Positions 8,667 to 17,285 of a DNA stretch of 64,000 bases are shown here, one piece after another. Under the pieces are notes generated by a model. It did not search any database and was not told the DNA's origin. It saw only the letters and a list, made by a program, of their open reading frames with translations. Position 1 is the first letter of the stretch. Each line of letters opens with the position of its first letter. The position numbers were made by a program, and so were the translations under genes. Source of the DNA: Sphingomonas sp. BAUL-RG-20F-R05-02 (GTDB lineage Bacteria > Pseudomonadota > Alphaproteobacteria > Sphingomonadales > Sphingomonadaceae); assembly GCF_022662305.1 (NCBI RefSeq), contig NZ_JAKNQH010000012.1, forward strand, positions 1 through 64,000. Direction: 5' to 3'.

Positions 8667-9461
8667 TCAGCGACCGCTGAACTGGGGCGGACGCTTTTCC
8701 TTGAAGGCGGTGGCGGCTTCGCGGCGGTCCTCCGTCGTCAGGAGAAGGGCGAACAGGTCACGTTCAAGCCCCAAGCCTTCTTTGAGCGAGAGTACGGCGC
8801 TGGCGAGCACGGCACGGCGCACCATCTGAGTCGCGACGGGCGGCTTCGCGGCGATCTTTTCGGCGAGTAGGTCCGCAGCCGTGAACAGCGCCTCGCGGTC
8901 TTCGTGCAGGCGAGTGACAATGTTCAGCCGGTGTGCCGTCGCGGCATCGAGCCGGTCGTTGGTCAGCATCATGTCCAGGGCCGGGCCGATCCCGATCAGC
9001 CTTGGCATCCGCTGGGTACCGCCTGCTCCAGGCAGCAAGCCGAGACCGCTTTCCGGCAACGCGAAGACAGCATCGGCGGACGCCATGCGGATATCGCATG
9101 CCAGCGCGAGTTCGAGCCCGCCGCCCATGCATACACCGTGGATGGCCGCGATCGTCGGCGTAGAGATACGCTCGAACGCATCAACCCAGTGTTGCGTCCG
9201 CAACCGGTGTTGCGCCTCGATTGCGCTTTCGACGTCACCGTTCTCCTTGATGTCGGCACCGGCGCAGAAGCCGCGCGGACCGTTGCCGCGAATGACGATG
9301 ACGCGAATGTCCACCCGGGCGTCGAGCATCGACAGCGCTTCCGGTAAACACCGGCGGATGTTGCCGTTGATCGCATTGATCTGATTTGGACGATCGAGAA
9401 TGATGCGCCCGATCGGCCCATCAAGCTCTACAATCAGATCCGACAACTCCGAATCGCTCAT
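8667..9461 (-). CDS. enoyl-CoA hydratase/isomerase family protein
   Basis: This 264-residue crotonase-fold enzyme probably hydrates a 2-enoyl-CoA. The oxyanion-hole segment is GFCAGADIKENGD and the catalytic core is GVCMGGGLELALACDIR followed by FALPESGLGLLPGAGGTQR. Both glutamates of a true hydratase are present (in GLELA and in LPESG). ATG 9461 has a good ribosome binding site (AAGAGGA). It is 47 nt downstream of the TonB receptor on the same strand, so receptor and hydratase may share a transcript. The substrate is not predictable. Confidence 0.85.
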   Translation of the reverse strand: MSDSELSDLIVELDGPIGRIILDRPNQINAINGNIRRCLPEALSMLDARVDIRVIVIRGNGPRGFCAGADIKENGDVESAIEAQHRLRTQHWVDAFERISTPTIAAIHGVCMGGGLELALACDIRMASADAVFALPESGLGLLPGAGGTQRMPRLIGIGPALDMMLTNDRLDAATAHRLNIVTRLHEDREALFTAADLLAEKIAAKPPVATQMVRRAVLASAVLSLKEGLGLERDLFALLLTTEDRREAATAFKEKRPPQFSGR

Positions 9462-9508
9462 CGTCCTCTTTCAGTTGTGGAGCGGCACATGCTCCGGGCC
9501 AGTTCTGA

Positions 9509-11953
9509 TCAGCCGCCGAAATGATAGCTGACGCTTACGCCGTAGGTTCGGGGATCACCCTGCGTCTGCTGTATAAATCCGAGGCCAGCGGTGTAGACTT
9601 CGGAGAAGACCCGTTCGGCATAGTGCTTCTGGAGGATGTTCTTGCCGAACACCGCGATCTCGATATCCGGGTTTTTCAACTGGAAGCTGACGCGTCCGTT
9701 GAGCAGGCCGTAGCCCTTGGCGAAGCTGAACTGGTTGTTGGTGTTGTAGAGCGCGACCACGGCGGCCGGCTGGCCGGCTGCGGCGGTGAGCGGATAAAAC
9801 CAGATCTTGCTGATATAACTGTAGTCGGCATGCAGTTGGAGGCTGTTCGACCCAACCGGCAGCGTTTGGGTGGCGCCGATGTTAAACTGTCGCTTGGGAA
9901 GCTGCGGCAGGGGTTCACCGCTGCGATCGACCGTCACGGTGGCGCCGTTGACAACCTGGGTATCGGTGAAGGAACCCTTGTTGTAGCCGCCATCCATGAG
10001 GCTCATGTTGCCGTTGAGCTCCATGCCGTGCCAGGGAACGGCGGTCACTTCCAGCTCGATGCCGTGGATATGCGCGTTACCGGCGTTGACGAGAAACTGG
10101 CTCGGCGTGGTCGTGCCGGGGATGACGATGCTCTTGTTGCGCTGTACGCCGCTCTGCCACGACTGGAACACGGCAAGATTGGTGCGCAAGCGGTTGTCGA
10201 GCCACTTGGCCTTGAGACCGAGCTCTACGTCTTGGACCTTCTCCGGCTGGAACGCGGGCAACGAGCCCTGGCGCGTGTTGAAGCCGCCTGAGTTCGCGGC
10301 ACCGCTGGTCTTCGCATAGACGAAGATTTTGTCGGTCGCCTGGTAATCGACCACGCCGGTCCAGGCTGGATAACTGAAGTGCGCTTCCTGCGTTTGGCTA
10401 CAGATCTGGCCGGCATCGTTCTTCGGATTGCTGCACGTCGCCGGGTTGCCGTACACCGTCTTGTTGTGCAGGATGACCTCGCGCGTGTCGAACGTCCAGC
10501 GCACGCCGCCGGTGAAGCGTAGCTTGTCGGTCAGCTTATAATAACCCTGTGCGAAGACACCCGCGCTGTCGTTGATAACGTCGGCATAATTTTCGGTGAT
10601 CAGGCGCGCGATCGGCAAGAAGCCGAAGGTCTGCGAACGGCTGCTTTCGTAGCCTTTCTCATGCCCGTAATAGCCGCCGAGAATGTAGCTGAACTTGGGG
10701 GTGAGGTCGCCGCTCAGCTGAACCTCTTCGCTGATCTGGTGCGAGCCGTAGCCCGACGTCGTCGTGAGGATCTGTACCGGCGTTCCGTCTGTGTCGATCA
10801 GGCCGGTTGCGTTGCTGTAGCGATAGCCGGTGATCGACTTGAGTTTGGCAAAGCCGAGATCGACGTTGACGACGGCGCCGGCCCCGTAAGCGGTCACCTC
10901 ATTCTGTGGTTGCCGGGAGTACAGCGCGCGGACATCGGCCGGTAAAGCGTTGAACGCCGCCGAGTTGGTCGGCACGACATAGCCAGTCCCGTTTGAGGAG
11001 TACCAGTTGTTGTCGTTCAGGAGATATTGCGCCAATTGCGCATTCGCCGCCGCCCCGCCCGGAAGTGCGCCGAACACCGCCGGATTGTAGGCGACCAGCA
11101 CGTTCTTCTGGCCGTTATCGTTGATGTGGTTGTAATCGCCCGAGAGCGTGATGTCGAAACCCGCCCCTTCGTAACGGATCTTGCCGCGACCGAAATAGCT
11201 GCGATTGTTGGCGATATCGCGACCTAGCGCATCGTCTCGCGCATATCCGTCGTGATCGCGGTAAGAACCCGTGAAGCGGGCCGCGAGATTGTCGGCGAGC
11301 GGCACGTTGACTGTGCCCGAGAAGCTCTTGTACGCGTAATTGCCGGTCTCTGCCTTCGCGCTCAGTTCGAAAACATCCTTGGGCTGGGCCGTAAGGATGT
11401 TAAGCGCGCCGCCCGTGGTGTTACGACCGAACAATGTTCCCTGCGGCCCGCGCAGCACTTCGAGGCGGTCGATGTCGTTAATGTCGGTTTGCCCCTGCGA
11501 GGGACGCGGGATGTACACTCCATCGACGTAGATGCCGACCGCCGGATCGTTCGCCGTGCCGGGGTTCGACTGCTGCTGGCCGCGGATCGCGACGAACGTC
11601 AGGCCCGAAACCGAGGGGCCGCCGTTGAGCACCGACAGGCTTGGCGTCGTGCGTTGCAGATCTATCGCGTTCTGAACCTGCGCGACCTCTAGGTTTCGGT
11701 CGGACAAAGCGGTGACGGCGACCGGAGTGGTCTGCAAATTTTCCGCGAAGCGACGAGCGGTGACGATGACATCGGCGATGCCGGTGTCGTTGGGCGTGCC
11801 GGCCGGCGGCTGCGGAACTTCGATCACGCTTGTCGGCGGTGTCGTTGAGGGAGCGGAGGAGGGGGGCGAGGCGCGCTGGGCTCGTGCGGCGGTGAGCGGA
11901 ACTAGTGCCGTCGTCACCAACAGAACGCTCGTCATCCGAAGATTCATTTTCAT
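9509..11953 (-). CDS. TonB-dependent outer-membrane receptor
   Basis: This 814-residue outer-membrane transporter would import a substrate driven by TonB/ExbBD. It has a signal peptide ending ARAQ, a TonB-box and plug region (DVIVTARRFAENLQ to LRGPQGTLFGRNTTGGALN) at about residues 50-190, and a long beta-barrel that ends SVSYHFGG. Start ATG 11953 is preferred over the upstream ATG at 11974 because it has GGAAGG at a 7-nt spacing and starts directly before a basic n-region (MKMNLRM). It is transcribed between a TetR gene and an enoyl-CoA hydratase. Receptors beside sphingomonad catabolic genes often import the substrate, but the ligand is unknown. Confidence 0.9.
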   Translation of the reverse strand: MKMNLRMTSVLLVTTALVPLTAARAQRASPPSSAPSTTPPTSVIEVPQPPAGTPNDTGIADVIVTARRFAENLQTTPVAVTALSDRNLEVAQVQNAIDLQRTTPSLSVLNGGPSVSGLTFVAIRGQQQSNPGTANDPAVGIYVDGVYIPRPSQGQTDINDIDRLEVLRGPQGTLFGRNTTGGALNILTAQPKDVFELSAKAETGNYAYKSFSGTVNVPLADNLAARFTGSYRDHDGYARDDALGRDIANNRSYFGRGKIRYEGAGFDITLSGDYNHINDNGQKNVLVAYNPAVFGALPGGAAANAQLAQYLLNDNNWYSSNGTGYVVPTNSAAFNALPADVRALYSRQPQNEVTAYGAGAVVNVDLGFAKLKSITGYRYSNATGLIDTDGTPVQILTTTSGYGSHQISEEVQLSGDLTPKFSYILGGYYGHEKGYESSRSQTFGFLPIARLITENYADVINDSAGVFAQGYYKLTDKLRFTGGVRWTFDTREVILHNKTVYGNPATCSNPKNDAGQICSQTQEAHFSYPAWTGVVDYQATDKIFVYAKTSGAANSGGFNTRQGSLPAFQPEKVQDVELGLKAKWLDNRLRTNLAVFQSWQSGVQRNKSIVIPGTTTPSQFLVNAGNAHIHGIELEVTAVPWHGMELNGNMSLMDGGYNKGSFTDTQVVNGATVTVDRSGEPLPQLPKRQFNIGATQTLPVGSNSLQLHADYSYISKIWFYPLTAAAGQPAAVVALYNTNNQFSFAKGYGLLNGRVSFQLKNPDIEIAVFGKNILQKHYAERVFSEVYTAGLGFIQQTQGDPRTYGVSVSYHFGG

Positions 11954-12118
11954 GGCTAGCCCTTCCATCCTCATTTGCGAACCGCATCGCGTACGGCAGG
12001 CTTATAAAAATCATCTAACCTGAGAATGGACGTTTGGCTATATTCTAAATTGCGTATGACAGGCTAATGTTAGAACGGTGCTGCGCCCTTGGACCGGCGG
12101 CTGTGTGGAGACGGTATT
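11954..12118 (-). promoter_or_regulatory. upstream region of the TonB receptor
   Basis: This 165-nt, AT-richer gap separates the TetR gene from the receptor. It contains two opposed pentamer half-sites, AGAAT at 12023-12027 and ATTCT at 12042-12046, related to the motif found before other operons in this window. It also has a small CTAA-TG-TTAG repeat at 12064-12073. The receptor promoter should lie here. The role of the half-sites is inferred. Confidence 0.35.
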
Positions 12119-12763
12119 TCACCGCAAACCCAGAACGATCGCCTCCAGCGTTGCCAGCAATTCCTCCATTGCACCGGGCGCCGTCCAGAAACGGCGATGC
12201 TCCGTCCGGTGGTCCAACGCAGATTCCCGAGCCGCCATAATCGCGCGCAACGACACGCTGAGGAAGACGAGACGACGGCGAAGCTGATCGGCCGGAATGT
12301 GCGCCGCGAGAGTGCGGATATGCGCAAGGCAGCGCTGGTAGCCCGAATTCCATTCGCTGACGAGAACGGCGTCTAGAAGATCACGATCCTGCAGAGCCAG
12401 GCCGGCGATGAAACGTATATAGCTGTCCTCCTCACCGGCGGCTTCGCCGAGATTGGTTGCCGGCCACACCAGCACCCCGAGGACTTCCTGAAGCGCCGCC
12501 GGTCCGCCCCGCCCCTCGATCTCGTCCAACGCGTCGTTGCGGCGCTGGTCGATCAGCCTGGCGCCATCAACGATCAACTCACGTACCAGCGCTTCCTTGG
12601 TGCGAAAATAATAATGAAGCGACCCACCGTTCTTCAAGCCGCTCGCCGCGACGATTTCGCGGGTCGTCACGCCGTGGACGCCCCGCAGCGCGAACAGGCG
12701 CCGGGCAGCGAGTTTGATGATGTCGCGGGTCGCGTCACCGCGCAGGCTTGACTGAGTCATCAT
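12119..12763 (-). CDS. TetR-family transcriptional regulator
   Basis: This 214-residue regulator has an N-terminal TetR helix-turn-helix (about residues 12-60: AARRLFALRGVHGVTTREIV, then LHYYFRTKEALVREL), followed by an alpha-helical ligand-binding domain. It is divergent from the SDR / acyl-CoA dehydrogenase operon starting at 12813, with 49 nt between them, and is upstream of the receptor on its own strand. It therefore probably controls one or both, with a CoA thioester or pathway acid as effector (inference). Tandem ATGs at 12763 and 12760 are both usable; the second has better spacing from GAGG. Confidence 0.88.
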   Translation of the reverse strand: MMTQSSLRGDATRDIIKLAARRLFALRGVHGVTTREIVAASGLKNGGSLHYYFRTKEALVRELIVDGARLIDQRRNDALDEIEGRGGPAALQEVLGVLVWPATNLGEAAGEEDSYIRFIAGLALQDRDLLDAVLVSEWNSGYQRCLAHIRTLAAHIPADQLRRRLVFLSVSLRAIMAARESALDHRTEHRRFWTAPGAMEELLATLEAIVLGLR

Positions 12764-12812
12764 TGCACCTCATGATTAGGTCATCTGCTTTATTCTATCA
12801 ACCTAGGACTCG

Positions 12813-13550
12813 ATGACCGATCTTGATTTCACTGGCCGAACCGCGCTCGTTATCGGCGGATCAAGCGGTATCGGCAACGGCATCGCGCGGGCCTTCGCCG
12901 CGCGCGGCGCCGACGTCCTCGTCACCGGCACGCGCGCTTCGGCGGAGGATTATGCCGGGGAACATGGGGCGTCGCTCGCGGGGTTGCGCTATGCTCAGCT
13001 CGATCTGACCGATCGCGAGGCTCTGCTGCATTTGGGGCACGGCCTTGAGCGAATCGACACGCTGGTCACCTGCCAGGGCGCTGTCCGCTATGGGCGGGCG
13101 GAGTTCGAGATCGAGACCTTCCGTGATGTCGTCGAAATCAATCTCAACAGTGTGATGGCCGCCGGCCGCAGGTTCTACCCTGAACTCAAGGCCAGCGGCG
13201 GGTCGATGATCGTCATCAGTTCGATCGCGGCGTTCGGCGCGCGCCGGGGTAATCCGGCCTATGCCTCCTCCAAGGCGGCGGCGGTTGCGCTGGTGCGCAC
13301 GCTCGGCGAAGCGTGGGCGGCGGACGGGATCAGAGTCAACGGCATCGCGCCGGGTCTCGTCCCTTCGAAGCTGACGAGCGTGACGACAGACCATGAGGGA
13401 CGGCGGCAGAAAGCGCTGGAGCAGATCCCGATCGGTCGGCTCGGCACGCCCGAGGACATGGCCGGCGCCGCCTTGTTCCTCGCCTCGCCACTTGCTTCCT
13501 ACGTCATCGGCCACACGATCGTGGTTGATGGCGGCAAGAGTCTTTCCTGA
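12813..13550 (+). CDS. SDR-family oxidoreductase
   Basis: This 245-residue classical short-chain dehydrogenase has NAD(P) motif GGSSGIGNGIA near residue 15, the active-site Ser in VISSIAAFG, and YASSK. The C-terminus VDGGKSLS is typical of FabG-like enzymes. It begins an operon with an acyl-CoA dehydrogenase, an APH-like protein and another SDR, so it likely oxidises a hydroxyl on a pathway intermediate. It lacks the usual NAG motif, having LVTCQGAVRYG instead. Substrate unknown. Confidence 0.88.
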   Translation: MTDLDFTGRTALVIGGSSGIGNGIARAFAARGADVLVTGTRASAEDYAGEHGASLAGLRYAQLDLTDREALLHLGHGLERIDTLVTCQGAVRYGRAEFEIETFRDVVEINLNSVMAAGRRFYPELKASGGSMIVISSIAAFGARRGNPAYASSKAAAVALVRTLGEAWAADGIRVNGIAPGLVPSKLTSVTTDHEGRRQKALEQIPIGRLGTPEDMAGAALFLASPLASYVIGHTIVVDGGKSLS

Positions 13551-13577
13551 CGCATCGCGTCCCGTCGGAGCTGGTCT

Positions 13578-14870
13578 ATGTCCTGGGATTTCGAAACCGA
13601 CCCTGCGTTTCAGCCGGAACTCGACTGGATCGAGACCTTCACCCGCGAGGAGATCGAGCCGCTCGATCACCTTCTCGGCAACCATTACGATTTGAAAGAC
13701 CCGCGCTTCGTCACGTTCGTGCGACCGTTGCAGCAACGTGTGCGCGAGCGAGGGTTGTGGGCCTGCCACCTCGGCCCGGAACTTGGCGGCCAAGGCTATG
13801 GCCAACTCAAGCTTGCGCTCATCAACGAAATCATCGGACGGACGCGCTTCGGCCCCATCGTGTTCGGCGCGCAGGCGCCCGACAGCGGTAATGCCGAGAT
13901 CCTGGCGCATTTCGGCACGCCCGAACAGAAGGCGCGCTACCTTCAGCCGCTGCTCGATAACGAAATCGTATCCTGCTTCTGCCTGACCGAACCGCATGGC
14001 GGCGCCGATCCGGTGATGATCCAGACCCAAGCCGAACGTGACGAGACAGGTTGGCGGCTCAACGGCGAGAAATGGTTCGCCACGAACGCGCGCTATGCCG
14101 ATTTCCTGATCGTAATGGCGGTAACCGATCCCGAAGCGGCACCGCACAAGCGCGCCTCGATGTTCCTGATCCCGGCCGACTCCGTCGGTCTCGAGATCGT
14201 GCGCAACGTCGGATACGGCAGCACCGAGCCGACCCACGCGTATCTGCGCCTGACCGACCTGCATGTCGGCGCTGACGCGATGCTCGGCCCGCAGGGCGAC
14301 GGTTTCTTGGTCGCGCAGACACGCCTTGGTGGCGGCCGCATCCATCATGCGATGCGGACGATCGCCAAAGCACGCGAGGCGTTCGACCGAATGTGCGAGC
14401 GCGTCGTCTCGCGCTCCACCAAAGGCGAGCGGCTGGCGGACAAGCAGATGGTACAGGAGAAGATCGCCGATAGTTGGGTGGAATTCGAACAGTTCCGCCT
14501 GCTTGTGCTTCGCACCGCCTGGAAGATCGACAAGCTGCAGGATTACAAGAAGGTTCTGAAAGACATCGCTGCCGTCAAGTTCGCGATGCCAAAGCTGCTG
14601 CACGACATCGCGGGCCGGGCTTTGCACCTCCACGGATCGCTTGGGCTTTCCGACGAGATGCCGTTCATGCACTGGGTAACGGAATCGTACTTCCTCGCGC
14701 TCGCGGACGGGCCGACCGAGGTCCACAAGATCACCGTCGCCAAGCAGATTCTGCGCGAGTACCGGCCGAGCGAGGATCTTTTCCCCGAATATCATCTGCC
14801 GCGCGTCCGCGCCGCCGCTCTCCAGCGGTTCGGCGACGATCTCGAGTCACTAGACGCGGCGCTGTCATGA
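13578..14870 (+). CDS. acyl-CoA dehydrogenase, ACAD10/11-like
   Basis: This 430-residue flavoenzyme resembles the ACAD10/ACAD11 dehydrogenase domain rather than beta-oxidation FadE. It shows CLTEPHGGADP, NGEKWFATNARYAD, GGGRIHHAMRTIAKA and the C-terminal ALADGPTEVHKITVAKQIL. The gene for an APH-fold protein follows with a 4-nt ATGA overlap. In ACAD11 and in the levulinate pathway a kinase of this fold phosphorylates a 4-hydroxyacyl-CoA and the dehydrogenase-type partner removes the phosphate. The same coupling here suggests conversion of a 4-hydroxyacyl-CoA intermediate (inference). Confidence 0.88.
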   Translation: MSWDFETDPAFQPELDWIETFTREEIEPLDHLLGNHYDLKDPRFVTFVRPLQQRVRERGLWACHLGPELGGQGYGQLKLALINEIIGRTRFGPIVFGAQAPDSGNAEILAHFGTPEQKARYLQPLLDNEIVSCFCLTEPHGGADPVMIQTQAERDETGWRLNGEKWFATNARYADFLIVMAVTDPEAAPHKRASMFLIPADSVGLEIVRNVGYGSTEPTHAYLRLTDLHVGADAMLGPQGDGFLVAQTRLGGGRIHHAMRTIAKAREAFDRMCERVVSRSTKGERLADKQMVQEKIADSWVEFEQFRLLVLRTAWKIDKLQDYKKVLKDIAAVKFAMPKLLHDIAGRALHLHGSLGLSDEMPFMHWVTESYFLALADGPTEVHKITVAKQILREYRPSEDLFPEYHLPRVRAAALQRFGDDLESLDAALS

Positions 14871-15922
14871 TCGTCGATCAGGCGTTCGGTGTCGACCTGA
14901 TCGATTTCGGCGCCTTGGCGGCCTGGATGACGGAGCAGGGGCTGGGGCGAAGCGCGATCGAGGAAGTGGTGCCGCTGACCGGCGGATCGCAGAACATCAT
15001 CGTGCGCTTCGAACGCGACGGGCGCAGTTATGTGGTGCGCCGCCCACCGCTGCACCCGACCGCCGACGGCAACAAGACGATGCGGCGCGAGGCGCGCGTG
15101 CTCGGGGCGCTCGCGGGATCGGACGTCCCGCATCCGCACCTTATCGCCGCATGCGAAGATGAAACCGTGATCGGCGCGGCCTTCTATCTGATGGAGCCAG
15201 TCGACGGGTTCAACGCCGGCGTCGGACTGCCGCCGCTCCATGCCGGCGACCCGGCGATCCGCCACGGCATGGGGCTGGCGATGGTAGAAGGCATCGCGCG
15301 TCTCGGCCGTGTGGACTGGCAGGCCGTCGGGCTTGCGGGCTATGGAAATCCCGAGGGCTTTCTCGAGCGCCAGGTGCCACGTTGGTCGCATCAACTGGAA
15401 TCCTATGGCAAGCACGACGGTTGGCCGGGCCTGTCCGGACTGCCGGATGTCGGGCAGATCGCACGCTGGCTGGAGGAGCACCGTCCCGCCAGCTTCGTAC
15501 CAGGTATTCTGCACGGCGACTTCCACATCAAGAACGTCATGTTCCGCAATGACGGTCCTGAACTCGCCGCGATCATCGACTGGGAACTCGCCACGGTGGG
15601 CGATCCCCTGCTCGACCTTGGCTGGATGCTCGCGACCTGGCGCGATCAGGACGCACCTGCCTCGGAGGCGCAGATCGTGGTTGAGCCTTGGGACGGATTC
15701 CCGACGCCAGCGGAACTGATCGCACATTATGGCGCCACGAGCGGCCGCGATGTCGGGGACGCAAACTGGTACGCCGTCCTCGCATGCTACAAACTGGCGA
15801 TCCTGCTCGAAGGGACTTTCGCGCGCGCCTGCGCTGGCAAGGCGCCGGCGGAGATCGGCGCGCGGATGCACGCCAGCGCGATTCGTCTGCTCGGCAAAGC
15901 GGGCCGGATTGCAGCCGGATAA
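14867..15922 (+). CDS. APH-fold phosphotransferase, ACAD10/11 kinase-domain type
   Basis: This 351-residue protein of the aminoglycoside phosphotransferase / choline kinase fold has a glycine-rich LTGGSQNIIVRF, Brenner motif LHGDFHIKNVMF and metal-binding IDWELATVGDPLLDLG. ATG 14867 overlaps the preceding TGA (ATGA), forcing translational coupling with the acyl-CoA dehydrogenase. In animals the two domains are fused in ACAD10/11. Here they are separate adjacent genes. The likely role is phosphorylation of a hydroxyacyl-CoA rather than antibiotic resistance (inference from pairing). Confidence 0.85.
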   Translation: MIVDQAFGVDLIDFGALAAWMTEQGLGRSAIEEVVPLTGGSQNIIVRFERDGRSYVVRRPPLHPTADGNKTMRREARVLGALAGSDVPHPHLIAACEDETVIGAAFYLMEPVDGFNAGVGLPPLHAGDPAIRHGMGLAMVEGIARLGRVDWQAVGLAGYGNPEGFLERQVPRWSHQLESYGKHDGWPGLSGLPDVGQIARWLEEHRPASFVPGILHGDFHIKNVMFRNDGPELAAIIDWELATVGDPLLDLGWMLATWRDQDAPASEAQIVVEPWDGFPTPAELIAHYGATSGRDVGDANWYAVLACYKLAILLEGTFARACAGKAPAEIGARMHASAIRLLGKAGRIAAG

Positions 15923-15938
15923 TCGAAGGAGAGCAAGC

Positions 15939-16712
15939 GTGGACGTTCAAGGCAAGAGGGTGATCGTGACCGGCGGCGCGAGCGGTATCGCGGCGGCTGC
16001 GGTCGTCGCATTCCTTGCGGCCGGAGCAGAGGTCGCGGTGATCGACGTCGCTGAGCACGGCGCAGATGCGGTAGCTGCGGCGGGCGCGGGCGCACCGGGG
16101 AAGGTGGCCTATTACCGCGCAAGCGTGAGTGACCGCGCTGCGACGTTTGCCGCCGTCGATGCCGCAGCCGCTACGATGGGCGGGATCGACGCGTTGGTCC
16201 ATGCGGCCGGCGTCCAGCAATACAAGCCGGCCGAGGATCTCACCGACGAGGATTGGGAGCATGTCGTCGGCATTAATGCGCGCGGCACGATGATCATCAA
16301 CCAAGCCGTCTTCCCGCATATGAAGGCGGCAGGCGCGGGGCGCATCGTCAATTTCGCCTCGGCAGCGGGGATGGTCGGGGTACGCGGTTGCGCGCATTAT
16401 TCGGCATCAAAGGGCGCGGTGCTCGCCTGGACGCGTGTCGTCGCGCAGGATTGGGCGCGCTACGGCATCGCGGTCAATGCGGTCGTGCCGGCGATCTGGA
16501 CCGAGATGTATCAGCGGACGCGTGACGGCATGACGCCCGAGGGACTCACGCAGCACGACGCGGCGATGGCGCAGATGATTCCGCTGGGCGGCCGCCTGGG
16601 CGATCCGTTGCGGGACATGGCGCCGGTGTTGCTGTTCCTCGTCAGCGATGGCGCGCGCTTCATCAACGGCCAGACCATCGCCGTCGACGGCGGAATGGTG
16701 CCGACACGCTGA
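15939..16712 (+). CDS. SDR-family oxidoreductase, GTG start
   Basis: This 257-residue short-chain dehydrogenase starts at GTG 15939 behind AAGGAG (15926-15931). The open frame upstream lies inside the APH gene. Catalytic residues are the Ser in FASAAGMVG and YSASK. The nucleotide motif reads TGGASGIA, with Ala instead of the last Gly of TGxxxGxG, which is unusual and may alter cofactor binding. It is the last gene of the 12813-16712 operon and is followed after 8 nt by a convergent thioesterase gene. Confidence 0.85.
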   Translation: MDVQGKRVIVTGGASGIAAAAVVAFLAAGAEVAVIDVAEHGADAVAAAGAGAPGKVAYYRASVSDRAATFAAVDAAAATMGGIDALVHAAGVQQYKPAEDLTDEDWEHVVGINARGTMIINQAVFPHMKAAGAGRIVNFASAAGMVGVRGCAHYSASKGAVLAWTRVVAQDWARYGIAVNAVVPAIWTEMYQRTRDGMTPEGLTQHDAAMAQMIPLGGRLGDPLRDMAPVLLFLVSDGARFINGQTIAVDGGMVPTR

Positions 16713-16720
16713 ACCGCCGC

Positions 16721-17194
16721 TCAATCGGCGGCACCGCGCATCGCTGTCATCCGCTCGACATGGCGCTGATAATGCCCGGGTCGCGGCTCGATCATCATTG
16801 CGACCAGTTCGGCGAGCGGCGCATCGGGAGCGACCGCAAGATGCAGATGCGCGGTAACGCGCCAGCGGCGCTCTCCGTCGGGATGCCTGGTGCCGGTGAG
16901 AACCAGATCCTCCTCGACCGGCGTTGGCCTCAAGTATGTGACGTTAAGCGTGCCCGTGACAACGAACGTCTCGGTCCCGGTCATCGTTCGCCCGGCAAAA
17001 TCGTCGAGGACGGCGGCGACCCAGCCGCCATGGGCAATACCGGGGCCGCCTTGCCAGGATGACGGGCAGCGCGCGCCCGCGCGGCTGGTGTCGCCGGTCA
17101 CCGTAAGCGGCGCCATGCCGAGGCGACACGCGCCCAGTGCTCGACATCCTCCGCACAGCGGCGCGTCCCGTGTCGTTAGGTCGGATCTATTCAC
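16721..17194 (-). CDS. hotdog-fold thioesterase, PaaI-like
   Basis: This 157-residue protein has the hotdog helix motif IAHGGWVAAVLDDFAGRTM and beta-strand segments VTGTLNVTYLRPTP and LTGTRHPDGERRWRV. The family hydrolyses acyl-CoA or aryl-CoA thioesters, often to rescue CoA from dead-end intermediates. The N-terminal 30 residues contain a cysteine pair (CGGCRALGAC) not essential to the fold, possibly a metal site. It is transcribed alone on the minus strand and converges on the SDR operon. Substrate unknown. Confidence 0.75.
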   Translation of the reverse strand: MNRSDLTTRDAPLCGGCRALGACRLGMAPLTVTGDTSRAGARCPSSWQGGPGIAHGGWVAAVLDDFAGRTMTGTETFVVTGTLNVTYLRPTPVEEDLVLTGTRHPDGERRWRVTAHLHLAVAPDAPLAELVAMMIEPRPGHYQRHVERMTAMRGAAD

Positions 17195-17285
17195 TCGTCA
17201 TGCCGATCACATCAGTAGAAAAGATTGCCGTTCTGAATAGCGAACAAGCCGGAGGGCGTCAGCATGATAGCGACAGGGAAGCACA

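Noticed and set aside
14474-14866. Upstream extension of the APH-fold protein
   Set aside because: The extra part lies wholly inside the acyl-CoA dehydrogenase gene and does not resemble an APH N-terminus. ATGA coupling at 14867 explains the start.
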